Under the pieces are notes generated by a model. That model was not told the DNA's origin. It ran no database searches and saw only the letters and a list, made by a program, of their open reading frames with translations. The translations under genes and the position numbers were made by a program. From Xanthostigma xanthostigma (Eukaryota > Arthropoda > Insecta > Raphidioptera > Raphidiidae), in assembly GCA_963575645.1 (NCBI GenBank), contig OY754464.1, positions 71,646,948 to 71,710,947 of the forward strand: a stretch of 64,000 nucleotides of DNA. Direction: 5' to 3'. This document shows, piece after piece, positions 9,838-20,925 of the stretch; within the stretch, counting starts at the first letter, position 1, and each line of letters opens with the position of its first letter.

Positions 9838-10434
9838 ATAGGGTAGGACGGGGGAATGGCGTTCACTTAAGGAAAACATGGTGTATTTTTTAAATTATTT
9901 ATTATAAATCAAAACTAAGAAGAGTAACAAAGTCTTTAATTATCGAGTAATCAACAATTTAACAACAAAAGCATATATCTTTCACCTACTAGTAGTAGGA
10001 AAACATTATTAAAAAAATATGTTTGAGCGGCATTGCCCCTGACTTTGGGTAATGCCGCTCAGGGTCTCATAAAGTAGTGTCCCCAATCCAATCCGGCTGT
10101 TTTACTGCTTTGATCATAATTGTTTTTGATATTGTTGCGCTCAGCAAATTTATAAACAAGTTTACGCAAATCTGCAACACTGAGTCCATAGTATAGCGAG
10201 CCCAGCAACTTAACTTGTTCAGCACCTAATTAAAAATTAGATCAGCGCGGCCACAAACAAAGAAACGCTCTTCACGGTCGCATGACGCGAGCTGACTGTC
10301 CGTTTGCATCGCTGTCTATTAGAGGCCCCCTCCCCTCGCGCTTCACGCGACATGACGTGTTGCTACGTTCCTTTTTGACAGAGTTACAGAGGTGAACGCC
10401 ATTACCCAGTGAGCGCCATTCCCCCTCCCTCCCC
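9838..10434. mobile_element. TIR element nested in the pogo-like element
   Basis: GTAGGACGGGGGAATGGCG at 9842 faces the inverse CGCCATTCCCCCTCCC at about 10409-10434. The interior repeats GCGGCATTGCCCCTG and TAATGCCGCTCAGGG as a second inverted pair near 10030-10070. Superfamily unassigned and no clear duplication. Confidence 0.5.
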
Positions 10435-10750
10435 TACATACATGACCTCTATACATGACCTATATAAGTGAGAAACTCCTGTACCTTGATAAGCTAGAAA
10501 CTCGAGCTAGTGAAAAATCCCAACAGGCGAAAAAAAGATCGTGGTCCTTTGAACTCTTGCTTTTCAAGGTTTCACTGTAATCGACCGTGATTAAATGGTT
10601 GATGAATAATAAAATTATTTAAATAATCATACCTTTAACCTTATGCTTTTTTGTGTTTTTTTTAATTTATTAATCAAATAGGTACGTTTATACATTATGC
10701 AGATTATATTTGTAGAACTCCATAAGATATATTGTTTACTTCATTTTAAG

Positions 10751-11000
10751 CATAGGCGGAGCAACGATTTTTTCCTAGGGAAGGCCAAATTTTCAACTCT
10801 ACCTATCATTACCAGCTGCTACTTATACATAATTTGTAAACTGTTCATTCGAAATCGATCAACACGACGTTCTGGAGAAATTTTACGACAGAGAAAACGT
10901 GAATTATTGTAGATTTATCTTGTTATTTATACGTGAACAATTAATATTGTAGGTTGGGCCAGGCCCACCTGCCCCCCCCCCCTCTCTTGCTACGCCAATG
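10751..11000. mobile_element. hAT MITE H2, copy 1
   Basis: Ends CATAGGCGGAGCAA and the inverse CATTGGCGTAGCAA, with exact 8-bp duplications ATTTTAAG at 10743-10750 and 11001-11008. A poly-C run lies near the right end. Related ends are at 19806 and 36873. Confidence 0.85.
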
Positions 11001-11008
11001 ATTTTAAG

Positions 11009-11520
11009 GGATTGGTTCAATGCAGGGTCGATGAACAAAATAATCTACACTATTGTATAAAATTCTTCATATGTAGTTGTGTTTGAAACTTAAAAACTAT
11101 TCGACGAATTTTGATGCTATTTTTTTAAAATATTTCTTATTTAAGTTACTTAATAAGGTTTTTTTAAATATAACAGTGATTATTAGTTAGGTCATATGCA
11201 CACAGATGGCAATAATTGCATTTTACTTTCAATATCAATTTCATTCGTAAAAAATATAAGACAGTAAAACATGTGGTTTTAATTGATATATTCTAGCAAG
11301 ACATCATTATATATTTTTATGTTCTAAAACACAATTGAAGATTGGTTTTAATTTATTATTTTATTGATGCAAGAATTTAGTCTAACATTATTTCAACTTA
11401 CATTACGATATGACAATAATAATTTTATTTTGACTATGTCAAGATCTAGTATTTTATGGTAAGGTTAAGATAAGGTTGTAATAATTTTGTATTTATTTGT
11501 GAGATTCATTAGTATTAATG
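11009..11520. other. No recognised feature
   Basis: Very AT-rich spacer. Confidence 0.35.
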
Positions 11521-11532
11521 TTTGTAGATCGC

Positions 11533-11561
11533 CTGATGAAGTGTTAATTACAACACGAAAC
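11533..11561 (+). ncRNA. Hammerhead-ribozyme-like core with canonical CTGATGA
   Basis: CTGATGA (11533-11539), stem II GTGTT pairing with AACAC (11541-11545 with 11552-11556) around a six-base loop, then GAAAC (11557-11561). Downstream ATTTCGTC could supply a GUC cleavage triplet opposite CG of GAAACG. Flanking stem I pairing is not evident. It is not inside a fold-back I can delimit. Confidence 0.45.
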
Positions 11562-11734
11562 GTTGCGAAAAATAAAAATTTCGTCTTGATAGTTTTCTAT
11601 GATCCTTCTTCCTCTAAAAACAACAACTTAATATTTCTTATAATTCCAGAACGTTATAGGTTATAAGAATTGGAAAATCACAGGAAAGTGGACAGGTTAG
11701 AGATAAGATAACACCTTTCTTTATAAAGTATAAC

Positions 11735-11763
11735 GTTTCGCTGTTATATTACAGCATCTTCAG
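11735..11763 (-). ncRNA. Hammerhead-ribozyme-like core, minus strand
   Basis: Minus strand: CTGAAGA (11763-11757), perfect five-pair stem II GCTGT with ACAGC, then GAAAC (11739-11735). It converges on the core at 11533 but has a different stem II sequence, so it belongs to a different repeat. Confidence 0.45.
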
Positions 11764-11779
11764 ATACTGAAAATTTGAT

Positions 11780-12530
11780 ACAAAGAATTAGTTACATTAA
11801 GTTCTCAACAAAAATGTTACAATTTGCGTACCTTTTTATATTGATGTGAAAAAGTTATAGGTTATGTTTTATTTTAATATTTAAATTAATTTTTGCGTTA
11901 ATAAATTAATTGCATCTATACGAACTTACTGTTACTTGTTACTGTTACTTATGCATATTCCGTCGTCTGTAGTGGGATCAAGGTTTATTGGTCAAAGGGA
12001 GTACGGTAATAAGTTGGAGATGCGGATGCGGGATTACACGCGCGAACGTGCATCCTATGCGGACCTCGTCTATGAATGCGTCATTTTTTTCTTTATGAGA
12101 ATTTTCGAAGTAGTTAATTTTGTTTATAATTTTATTATCTATTAATAAAACTGACAATTGAGGTCATTATCGTTTGTAAGGGATGTTCGGGACATAGTTA
12201 ATTGCCGGGTAAGTACAATAAGCCCTTGTATCTGAGAACAGCGGGCAAATTATTTAATGTGTAGATTTTAGGTTATAAATCCTAGTTTTGATTTATTGGA
12301 TTATTACGTCTATTTACACATTCCTATTAATATTTAAATACTTACATAGTAGACTCATTGATGCGTGACCATTTTCGTTTCGTACCATCTCGAGGGTATC
12401 TTTCTCGTTTTGTGACTAGAAAAATAATGTGTTGATCTCTTGTCGAGAATTCTCAACTTGACATAAATACTAATACAAATTAACCGAAAAAGGATTTCTG
12501 GAAATTTGAAATAATAAAAAATTGACGATT
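11780..12530. other. No recognised feature
   Basis: AT-rich spacer. The 69-codon frame at 11936-12145 has no motif. Confidence 0.35.
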
Positions 12531-12532
12531 TT

Positions 12533-12790
12533 TGAAGTGAAAACTTCTTTAGCGGCGTTGAACACTTTTTTTGTAATGGGTAAAAAATCTTAAACTCACC
12601 GTCAGGTCACGTGTCCTGATCGGTCACGTGTCCTGATTGAAATTGCGTAAGACGGAAACTTTTATTTATACAACGTTAGACATCTAGCGTTGAAATATCG
12701 TACATAAAAAAATGATATCTATGATACAAACCATTTTGATCGAAAATTCGTAAGACGGTTAATATTCAAGTTTTCACTTGTGCAGGCACT
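12533..12790. repeat. Dispersed repeat with GAAGTGAAAACTTC-type ends
   Basis: Starts GAAGTGAAAACTTCTTT and ends near AAGTTTTCACTTG. A direct duplication of CAGGTCACGTGTCCTGAT is visible at 12603-12640. It sits next to repeat R1, whose ends are similar. Confidence 0.4.
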
Positions 12791-12869
12791 CCCGGAGTGC
12801 AAACCTTTTTTTTTTTATTACTTTCGGGTCATAAAGTTTAATAGACACAAAATTTAAGTAGCAATTTTT

Positions 12870-13370
12870 GAAGTAAAACTTCTTTAAGCACGCTTGACTT
12901 GGGGAGTAAGATGGTAAATGCCTGACGAACGCGTTTACGGAAGGTGCTTGAACGTTCGAGGCGAACGGTAGTTGAGAGGGAGATATAAGTTAGTGAAGAT
13001 AGTCAGAGAGAGAGAGAGAGAGTTACGTTTCGTATATTGGAAGTTGAGAGGGAGATATAAGCTAGTGAAGATAGAAAGAGAGTATATTACTGTAGGGGCA
13101 AGAGAGAGAAGTGCGCAAGCACATTTTCTTTCTCTCTTCCTCAACAAATACTTCACTAGCTAGTGGCGCCATCAGGTGGCCGAACGTATAAGCAGTACTA
13201 ACAATAGAATGACACATACTTGGCGCCATCAGCTGGCCTAAAATATAAGCAGTACTCTTTGTAATATTCTACGTTTAAAGTGAATAAAATTGTAAATTCA
13301 TTTTAAAGTCCATATTTTGTGAATTTTCGGGTGAATAATAACAAATTATGGCAGGAAGAAGTTTTACTTC
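12870..13370. repeat. Dispersed repeat R1, copy 1, with AG microsatellite
   Basis: Ends are the partial palindromes GAAGTAAAACTTCTTT and its complement GAAGAAGTTTTACTTC. The order of blocks (GACTTGGGGAGTAAG, AGATATAAG, CTAGTGGCGCCATCAGGTGG, GAATTTTCGGGTGAATAA) is the same as in copy 2 at 47604-48155. An AG run lies at 13001-13021 and the block GAGAGGGAGATATAAG is duplicated. The open frames across it are AG-repeat artefacts. Confidence 0.65.
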
Positions 13371-13399
13371 AGTCGTGTGGTCTAAAGCACATTCGTTTT

Positions 13400-13620
13400 T
13401 CTTTTTTATACGCTTTATATTAGTTTGGGTTGTAAGTATGTATGTATGTAACGGAATCTTTGAGCATAATTTTCACCAATTTCCCGAAGTCTGATTAATT
13501 TGAAACTTTGCATACGTATCAAGGACCGATGACAATGCAATAATTTGATAACAGTTTCCCATTATCCTTATTAGGACCCCCAGGATTAATAAATTCTTTT
13601 ATAGATCCTCAAACTAAAAA
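13400..13620. repeat. Common insect repeat fragment
   Basis: TACGCTTTATATTAGTTTGGG and a GTATGTATGTATGTAACGG stretch lead to GAAACTTTGCATACGTATC, shared in part with 6030-6050 and, in inverse, with 34540-34595. Confidence 0.4.
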
Positions 13621-13626
13621 GTGAAA

Positions 13627-13848
13627 AATAAAATATAGTTTAAAAAAAACTAAAAAACACGCTTTATATCGGACTAAAAAGTAAAAAATAATTGTTTTAA
13701 AATAAACTTAAAAAGCGTGGGGCGCTTTGTTCCACATTTTCGTACATCGAGCGCCCAACGCTTTTTAAGCTTATTTTAAAACAATTATTTTTTACTTTTT
13801 AGTCCGATATAAAGCGTGTTTTTTAGTTTTTTTTAAACTATATTTTTT
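13627..13848. mobile_element. Fold-back element FB3, copy 1
   Basis: Arms of about 100 bp: ATATAGTTTAAAAAAAACT, AACACGCTTTATATCGGAC and AGCGTGGGGCGC on the left are mirrored on the right. The loop is TTTGTTCCACATTTTCG. Copy 2 is at 34028-34318. Non-coding; no duplication resolved. Confidence 0.75.
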
Positions 13849-13855
13849 GTTTACA

Positions 13856-14442
13856 CGTTTCTATTAATATTTTATTTGTTTATCGTCGTAGTGAGAAATT
13901 GTACTATTTACAAGAATTGTTTAATCAAAATGAAGATGTGATTTCTAAGAAATTTCAAATTTTCGTTTTGTATCGAATGACCAGCAAGATTGATATTTTT
14001 CTCAGAAACAAGTTATTGTTTTGAATATTGCAATTTTTCAATAATAAAAACTCAACGATGTGTACCACCAAGAAGGTTGGACAATAAAAACTAAAAATCA
14101 TATTTCTTTTGAGATATGTTCATTTTTTTAAAACTACTGAAGCTTATAAGATTCGATTAATTATAGTAGGTCCACATATACAATATGTTCAAAGCTAGTA
14201 GTGTCCCTTTTAGATATTCTACACATTTTTTAAAAAAAGTGTTTCAACTAATTTTGTGTGCAGATTGTGTATGAAAAAAAATTGAAAAAAAAAAATTCGT
14301 TTCAAATATTAATTATATCCTGTAAGTACCTATATAATTAATATTTGAAACGAATAATGTTTGTTTTTTGCGTTCCGGTAAAAATTAATGAATGGGTACA
14401 AAAAATTGTTTTGAAATGGAGATTAATTTTGAAATTTTACAG
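13856..14442. other. AT-rich spacer with one hairpin at 14295-14355
   Basis: ATTCGTTTCAAATATTAAT and its exact complement are separated by about 17 bp. Nothing else recognised. Confidence 0.45.
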
Positions 14443-14686
14443 GTGACCGGTAATTGCTCGTATTCCTCTCGAGAGAAGAAGTTATGACTAATTTGGAATG
14501 ATTTTAACCTCTATCACTTGGGAGTCAGAAAGACGGAATAGCGTCATTTTCGAGAAAATCTACTTCGGTTTTCTTTTTACGAAAATCCGTAATTTGGTAG
14601 TTAAAAATATTCTCACTTTTTGGCTTGAATTTTTCCATGATCTGATAACTTACTAATTGGACAACTACCTTCCTAAAGCTAAAAAC
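14443..14686. repeat. Dispersed repeat R0, copy 2
   Basis: Starts with GGTGACCGGTAATTGCTCG and matches 170-400 block for block. It is cut on the right by hAT MITE H1 copy 2, which begins at 14687. Confidence 0.55.
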
Positions 14687-15260
14687 TAGTGATGTGTCCA
14701 CATGACTCTTTATTGGGAGCTGGCTTCGTGCGCTCCGCTCACTAAAAAGAGTCGCTCAGAGCGAGTCGTTCAAAGGAGCGACACTAGACAATACGCACTA
14801 CACAAGAGTGCAGACTGCAGAGGTGCAAATTGTCATTATACATGTTTAGGAGTCATGTAGCATTGCACAATCCACAGCACAATACACACACTCAGCTCTA
14901 AGCTCATTTTAATATGTTTCTGATCTTATATTATTCGCATTTCGGATAAACTATAAAGTATAATAAAAGCTTAACAATAATAATGTTTATTGTTACAATA
15001 TTATATCTTTGTCAACGACGTCAATGTGAATGGTTTAAGTCACTGTAAGCTTAGTACTATTGCACTTACAGTGTGTCATTCAACATTAAATGACTCAGCC
15101 AAGTTAACTCCGTACGTGCAAAATTCACGAATACCTCTGTGGCCTGTGCTGTGTGCGCTCTGTAAATGTGCGAATGCAACAGTACAGAATAGCTCAGCAC
15201 AGAGCAAGGGCGCTCGGGGTGAGTCATTCACAAAAAAAGAGCGACTCGCTCCGCTCCGTG
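14687..15260 (+). mobile_element. hAT MITE H1, copy 2, right end missing
   Basis: Starts TAGTGATGTGTCCACATG and matches the reverse complement of 3183-3789 almost to the end, with GAGCGACTCG arrays at both sides. The terminal 50 or so bases and the right duplication are absent, so it was truncated. The frame at 14990-15268 mirrors the one at 3033-3491. Confidence 0.7.
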
Positions 15261-15850
15261 AAAGATAAATTGAAAAATATGGTCTGAGTTCCTATACTCT
15301 TGAGATCAAATCTTTTTAAAATTAGTTATCTAATATGTCGTTCCTTGTCAGATAACAACATTCATTGAAAGCTTATATTATATTGGTTTTTATAGTTAAA
15401 CACTGATCATTATTATAGCACATAATATAAAGTTGTGTTAGACAAATTATTTTAAATAAATTATCTTTTGCTATAGTTTGTCCAATTGTATTTATCTTCG
15501 CATATAAAGTACAGTGGTTTATGAAAGGGTCGAATTTTTGACACGCTTTCTATTTTTTTCTTAAATTGACCCGTATTTTTTTTCGCTTTTATTGTGATAT
15601 TTTCGTTGATTTTAGTTATTCTTGTTCTAATTAATTTTACTGGAATCGGTTCAGTAGTTTCTCTACTTTTCCAGTTTTAAGCTTAGTAATCAAATATAAA
15701 AAAAAAGAGTCTGGTGATATTTTTAATAACGTGCAATCTACGTATTACAAATCCATTAAAAAGTAAAAAATAAAAACTTCAACATTTCATAAAGCCACCA
15801 AAGTCAATTTAATAAAAGTAGATATTACCTATGTATAAAAAGTTGTATAC
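15261..15850. other. No recognised feature
   Basis: AT-rich spacer. Confidence 0.35.
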
Positions 15851-16090
15851 TTTTGATAGCAGCATTTCATAGAAAATTAATTTACCATAAAAAAGATCCC
15901 TAATACTAAAACCCGTGAATTCGTTATTTTCAAAGACATAGGTTTAAAGTCTAAACATTCTCTTAAAAATCGGATTTCATTTAATTCAATGTTTAAACGA
16001 GCATATCTTTGAAAATAATGAGTTCACGGATTTAATACTAAGGACCTTTTTTATGACAAATTTAATTCTCTATGAAATTCTGCTATCAAA
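15851..16090. mobile_element. Fold-back element FB4
   Basis: TTTTGATAGCAGCATTTCAT at 15851 is mirrored by ATGAAATTCTGCTATCAAAA at 16071-16090, and the arms match over about 100 bp (AAAAAAGATCC, CGTGAATTCGTTATTTTC). The centre is only about 50 bp. Confidence 0.7.
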
Positions 16091-16260
16091 AAAAAAAAAA
16101 AAAAATTCAACCAACTATCCATAAAAAACGTTGTTTTTCCCATTAGTAAAAAGGGGGTGTAGAGTGCGTGAGAAGGATTCTAAGCGATTCCTTCAGAAAC
16201 TTGTTGAGGATGCTTAGGGACATATTTAAAAATCCTGACGTTTAGGAGGTGAGTCGGAGG

Positions 16261-17671
16261 TAGTGTTGTCAAATATCGGTACTTTTAAGTATTTAGGGTA
16301 CCCGGTACTTTTGTATCGAGTATCCGTTACTTTCTACCCGTTACTTTTACCCGGTACTTTAAGGTGCTGAGAACCGGCTCTAGGTATAACTAATACTGTA
16401 TTATAGTAATACCTATAGCCGCCAGCCGGTATTCGTTACTTGTACCGATTGCATACTGCATACATAAGGTATTGGTATTAACGTATTGGTAGGTACATTA
16501 TAGCACGTCGTTTAGGTACAATATGCAACCTCCTTTCATACAACAATGAAAACAATGTTATCTAATTGAAAGTTATGCAAATAATTAAGTTGAAACTTTA
16601 TCATTTTTTGTGAGTAAAGCGAATTAATTTTTGTAGTTTTTAAATAATATAATTTGCAGATTGTATAATAGGTATTAACCATTAACCAATGTCAATTTCG
16701 GATTGTTGAATGTCGAGTTTCTCTGTAACGTTTTCTTTACAGACAATTTATACAGACATCCGTGAAAGAATTTTATGATAATTCGAAAATTAAGTACAGA
16801 CAATACAGATATCATATTTTATATTGTGTAGGTGAGTGAAACTAAAACAAACTGACAGACAAAAAATCATGTACCTAAATGGCAGAATCCTATGAACCGT
16901 GCAAACTACAATTAGGTATTACGAACTTATAAATTACGAATTAAATTTTTTTTATAATTGCACTAATATGCCAGTTTTGTTTATTTGGTAGTTTGGAAAA
17001 TTTCTAAAGTAATCAGTGTACGCATTTTATGTTGAACAAACTAAACAAAACTGTACTTATACACTGTCCTAGTGTCCTATAGTGTAGGAAATTCACTGAT
17101 TCTACATTCTACACGCAGTCGTGTCTATATTTTGAAACAGACCTGTATGTGTATAGTGTACAATATGGATAATGTATCGTTTTGTTGTTTTTTTAGGATT
17201 ATAAAATAATATTATGTATTATACTGAACCAAATAAATATAATTTAGTTATTAGTTTAATAGTTATGTGCAATCTACAGTAGGTAAATTCTTTTTTTATT
17301 CAAAATGTCGTGTTATATTTTTTTCCTACTCTAAAGCCAGATACCTATTACAATTGCAGATACAGTGTCGTCATAAAATTGTGACATGTAACAAATTATG
17401 TACATATTTGAAAAAATAAATCTTATTTCTGTTTCTAACTCTAAGGAAAACCGGAAAATGGCTAAATATTATTAAGGGATTCTGATTTCTGAATTGCCTT
17501 TGGCGTCAGTTTGACACACCTCACCTACGTCGCATAGAGCACGTATCTCTCTCGGTATTTGTACCTATATACACGAAGTAACGGGTACTTTTTCAATTGA
17601 ATACCCGGTACTGCGGATCTTGGTAAGTACCCGGTACTTAGTAACGGGTAGTTACATTACTGACATCACTA
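16261..17671. mobile_element. hAT element H3, non-autonomous, 1.4 kb
   Basis: Ends TAGTGTTGTCA and the inverse TAGTGATGTCA with exact 8-bp duplications GTCGGAGG at 16253-16260 and 17672-17679. Both subterminal regions carry many copies of ACCCGGTACTT or CGTTACTT in both orientations (16290-16370 and 17575-17660), as expected of hAT transposase binding sites. The interior is AT-rich with no frame. Confidence 0.9.
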
Positions 17672-17679
17672 GTCGGAGG

Positions 17680-18189
17680 TAAGGAGGCACAAAGAAGGTA
17701 CCACTTTTGGGTTTTTAGCTTAGATCTCAAAAAATGGTACGTCGTAGAAAAAAAAGTTTTCATTAAACTTTCCTTCATGTCGACTAAACTATTCATCTAG
17801 GAGCAAGTTGTAGAGAACCTTATGGCTTGAATCGTAACTGGGATGTTTTGGGAAAATTTTGTCTAGGTCTAATGCTAAACATTAGCCAATGGGGAAAAAC
17901 ACCCTAATACAGATAAACGAGCTGTCGCAGTATAAAATTTATGAGATAGATGGTTTTTATACAAAGATTTCATATCAACTTTTGTTAGACAAAGTATAAA
18001 TATTTTTGATTTAAAAATGAATCACAGTAATTAAGAATTTCTCCGAATTATTTTACTAATTGTAATCTGTCCAATCACCGTGTACCGGAACGATCCCTAA
18101 CCCCACTGTAGATAACGGTAATAGTTTAATTGATATGCTAAAAAATTTATAAATAGAAAACAGTTGACCAGTCACAAACCTTTATAAAA
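17680..18189. other. No recognised feature
   Basis: AT-rich spacer. Confidence 0.35.
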
Positions 18190-18307
18190 AAGAACGTACA
18201 CCAGATTATTAAAAGCTGCTGGTCCGTGCAGGTATAGTGTGCGAAATGGTGCAGGTTGCAGGTTCTTGCTGTGCTAGTCATTCTGGTACAGTGTGCGTGG
18301 TCTTTAA
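18190..18307. mobile_element. PIF/Harbinger-like MITE PH1, short internally deleted copy
   Basis: AAGAACGTACACCAGATTA faces the inverse of AAGACCACGCACACTGTACC, with CTGGTCCGTGCAGG-type repeats between, as in 2801-3142 and 54197-54610. TAA follows on the right; the left duplication is unclear. Confidence 0.5.
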
Positions 18308-19797
18308 GAGGTTTGGCGGAACAAAACTCTGAAAATGATTAACGAGAATAATAACGATCTAAAAAATAATTGACATAATTACGAAAATACCTACCCGGTT
18401 TGAAAATGTCAATATTTCTCAGTTATTGTAACATGTGTGTAAAGCTTGCATAAAAATTGCGAATGTAATATGTACCTACTAATTGAATGTTTTTTCGCGT
18501 TCACAGCCATTATTCTACTGTGCGATCGGCAAAAGAAGACCGGTGGGGAAAGGGCAAGAAGTCGCTGATGTGTTCCCAAATTATCGGAATTCATAGGCGG
18601 CGCATAGCAAGGCATGCAAACAATGTATAGCTTTAAATTTTAAGGCATTATTTTGAGCCTATAACTCGCACATTTTAATTACATTCGCTATGACCTCCCT
18701 AGCGCCACTTCTAACTGTTTTTCCCTTTTTACTTTCCATTTTGATGATATTCAGACAACACCCCTCAACTTAGTCCGTGGACGCACGCCTATGTACTGTC
18801 TGATGTATGATTTTTTTGTACCGTTAGCAGGTGTCGCTGTACAGTCGTACGGTTATGACAAGAGTACAATTATCGCGATACCACAATTGTGATACGATTG
18901 GTCGACTGGATTTCCTTATTGCATAGAAACGGTTCCAGGATCATTACCTTTTACTAATATAACATACATGTGCGCTCTTCTGCAATAATGACCATAGACC
19001 GGTCTTTTTTTAAAAATCCTACAGTAGCTATACCTGTACGCTTCGACAGTTTCAAGTGAAGTTCAATGATTTGTGGTATTCTGCAGTAGGTACCTCTACC
19101 TACTTCTGTTTTTTTAATTAACAAAATCAATTCTGGGTACAAAACAGTTTCAAATACAGACCAAAATTTTAACTTTGCCTGTAAATAAAAAAGAGATTTA
19201 GTATTGTTTTATTTGTCAATAGAAATGATCTAGTTAAGCATATTGACGTCATGCCAAAAAAATTCATGTAGCAGCGTAGCTACTTATTAAAAAACTCTTT
19301 AGGTACACGCCTAGTAAATTTTAATTTTATACTAGTCCTATTATATTTTAATACAAAAATAATTTCAATTAGGAAGTTTCCATTTGACGAAAATACTATA
19401 AATACCTACTACGTCACATCTTGATAATAAGGATAACTTTAAAATTGTCGAAAGAATTATTGCGATATCTTAGTCAATGGTAATATTCAATAGGAATGTT
19501 GATTATTTTTAGGAACTGTTTTTATTTCGTAGAAAGATTCAAATCTGGCACTGACTGCGACCTACATCACGTACCTCTAACTGTCAGTCTATCGAACTTG
19601 CTAGTGAATTGAGATTATCGTATAAAAAAGCATTTAATTACTAATTTGAGATCTAATTTAAGCTTCCATTATAGAAAATACAATTAAGAAGAGAGTTTGA
19701 AAAATGCAAGAGATATTTCTTTAAAAATGCCATTAGCGGTCTATGACGTAATGCGCTCTGCTTGGTGTTCGCACTTTAAATTAACTTTATTTAATTT
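18308..19797. other. No recognised gene
   Basis: A long stretch with no gene signal. CATAGGCGGCGC (18593) and CGCCTATG (18786) resemble H2 ends but lack a duplication. The frames at 18409-18615 and 18954-19142 are motif-free. Confidence 0.35.
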
Positions 19798-19805
19798 ATT
19801 ATAAT

Positions 19806-20056
19806 CAAAGGCGTAGATAGGGGGTAAAGGGGGTAATTCTCCCCCCAGGATCATATTAATAAAAAATAAAACTAAAAATACGAATTTCTGCCTAAAAAAA
19901 TAAAATTTAAAAACATTCTTGTAAATTGGTTTGGAAATTGATATTTTGCTTGGCACCTTCCTTTGTGAGTATTTTTGTGTCACATTAATGAAACTTAAAA
20001 AAATATTGGTCTTTTTTTGCTTTACTCCCCAGAAAAATAAAATATCTACGCCCTTG
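19806..20056. mobile_element. hAT MITE, H2-related
   Basis: Ends CAAAGGCGTAGATAG and the inverse CAAGGGCGTAGATA with exact 8-bp duplications ATTATAAT at 19798-19805 and 20057-20064. Size (251 bp) and GGCGTAG ends match H2 at 10751. The two opposing frames across it are shadows. Confidence 0.8.
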
Positions 20057-20064
20057 ATTATAAT

Positions 20065-20402
20065 TAATTACCTATGTGTAAAGAAAAATATTTTAGTTAT
20101 TTTATATATCACCATTAATAGTTTAAACATAATTTTTCATTAAATTACAACTAGTGGAAACATCCCTATTGTACGTGGATCCGCAAACGAGACTGATCGA
20201 CATCAGGTCGGTGTTAATGACGTCCCGCGGTACAATGTGTCATATTTGCAATTAATGTAATATTAATAAGTAAATCATGAATGTAAGGTATATTTTATTT
20301 AGATACTTATATGTTCAACTTTTTAATTGACATCACATTAATTTTTACATCTATTCAACTGTTAATTCTATGTTGCCTTCACGACTTGCTATATCAATTA
20401 TT
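20065..20402. other. No recognised feature
   Basis: AT-rich spacer with one GC-richer patch near 20170-20240. Confidence 0.35.
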
Positions 20403-20690
20403 ACAAATAACATGAACCATTTAAAATGTCTGACACCTCGAATATGTCAACATATTCGAGGTGTCAGACATTTTAAATGGTTCATGTTATTTGTTAGAGA
20501 ACATTTTTTTAGCGTTTTGGTTGAAGTTTGTAAGCTATCCAATTAAAAAAAACATCTATAAATTTTTACATGTCGTCAAAACGACATGTTTCGGAAAATT
20601 TAGAGGGAAAACACCCCAAAATCAAGAAAAGTCATAGAGGAAATAGGTGTCAGACTAGGCCTAATGATTTTGCTATTTTTAAAGTAATCA
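20403..20690. mobile_element. Fold-back element FB1, copy 2, with 92-bp palindrome
   Basis: 20403-20494 is an almost uninterrupted palindrome (AAATAACATGAACCATTT ... to its complement). To its right lies one FB1 arm in the order GTTTTGGTTGAAG, ATGTCGTCAAAACGACAT, GAGGAAATAGGTGTCAGAC. The opposite outer arm and the AGAGTGCCCG ends of copy 1 are missing. Confidence 0.7.
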
Positions 20691-20925
20691 ATATATAATT
20701 CATAGTAATTAATAGCTTAACAAGTTTTACTCAAAATATCCCATCTCTAAAAAAAAAACTGTTATTTAAAGTCGATAAAATTGAGTTTATTTGCTCTGAA
20801 AAATTTCTTATTGTTTGTTTGAAACTTTTTTAGTGAATTATTGAATATTGACCAAGAAAAATGGCTATATAAATATCTCGCGGCCGCTCGACATAACTTT
20901 ATAGTCCCGTAAGAAATAGCTTTAT

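Larger units (their letters stand above)
9167..10577. mobile_element. Pogo/Tigger-like element, non-autonomous, carrying nested insertions
   Basis: It starts CAGTTAAACCTGCAT and ends as the inverse of CAGTGAAACCTTGAAAA, flanked by TA at 9165-9166 and 10578-10579. Subterminal direct repeats of the type CCTCTATAAGTGAGAAAC occur at both ends, for example 9240-9350 and 10450-10500. No transposase frame remains. The centre holds a hammerhead-like fold-back (9410-9770) and a G-rich-ended element (9838-10434). Confidence 0.7.

Noticed and set aside
18593-18790. hAT MITE with CATAGGCG ends
   Set aside because: Ends resemble H2 but the flanking 8-mers (TCGGAATT and TACTGTCT) do not match.
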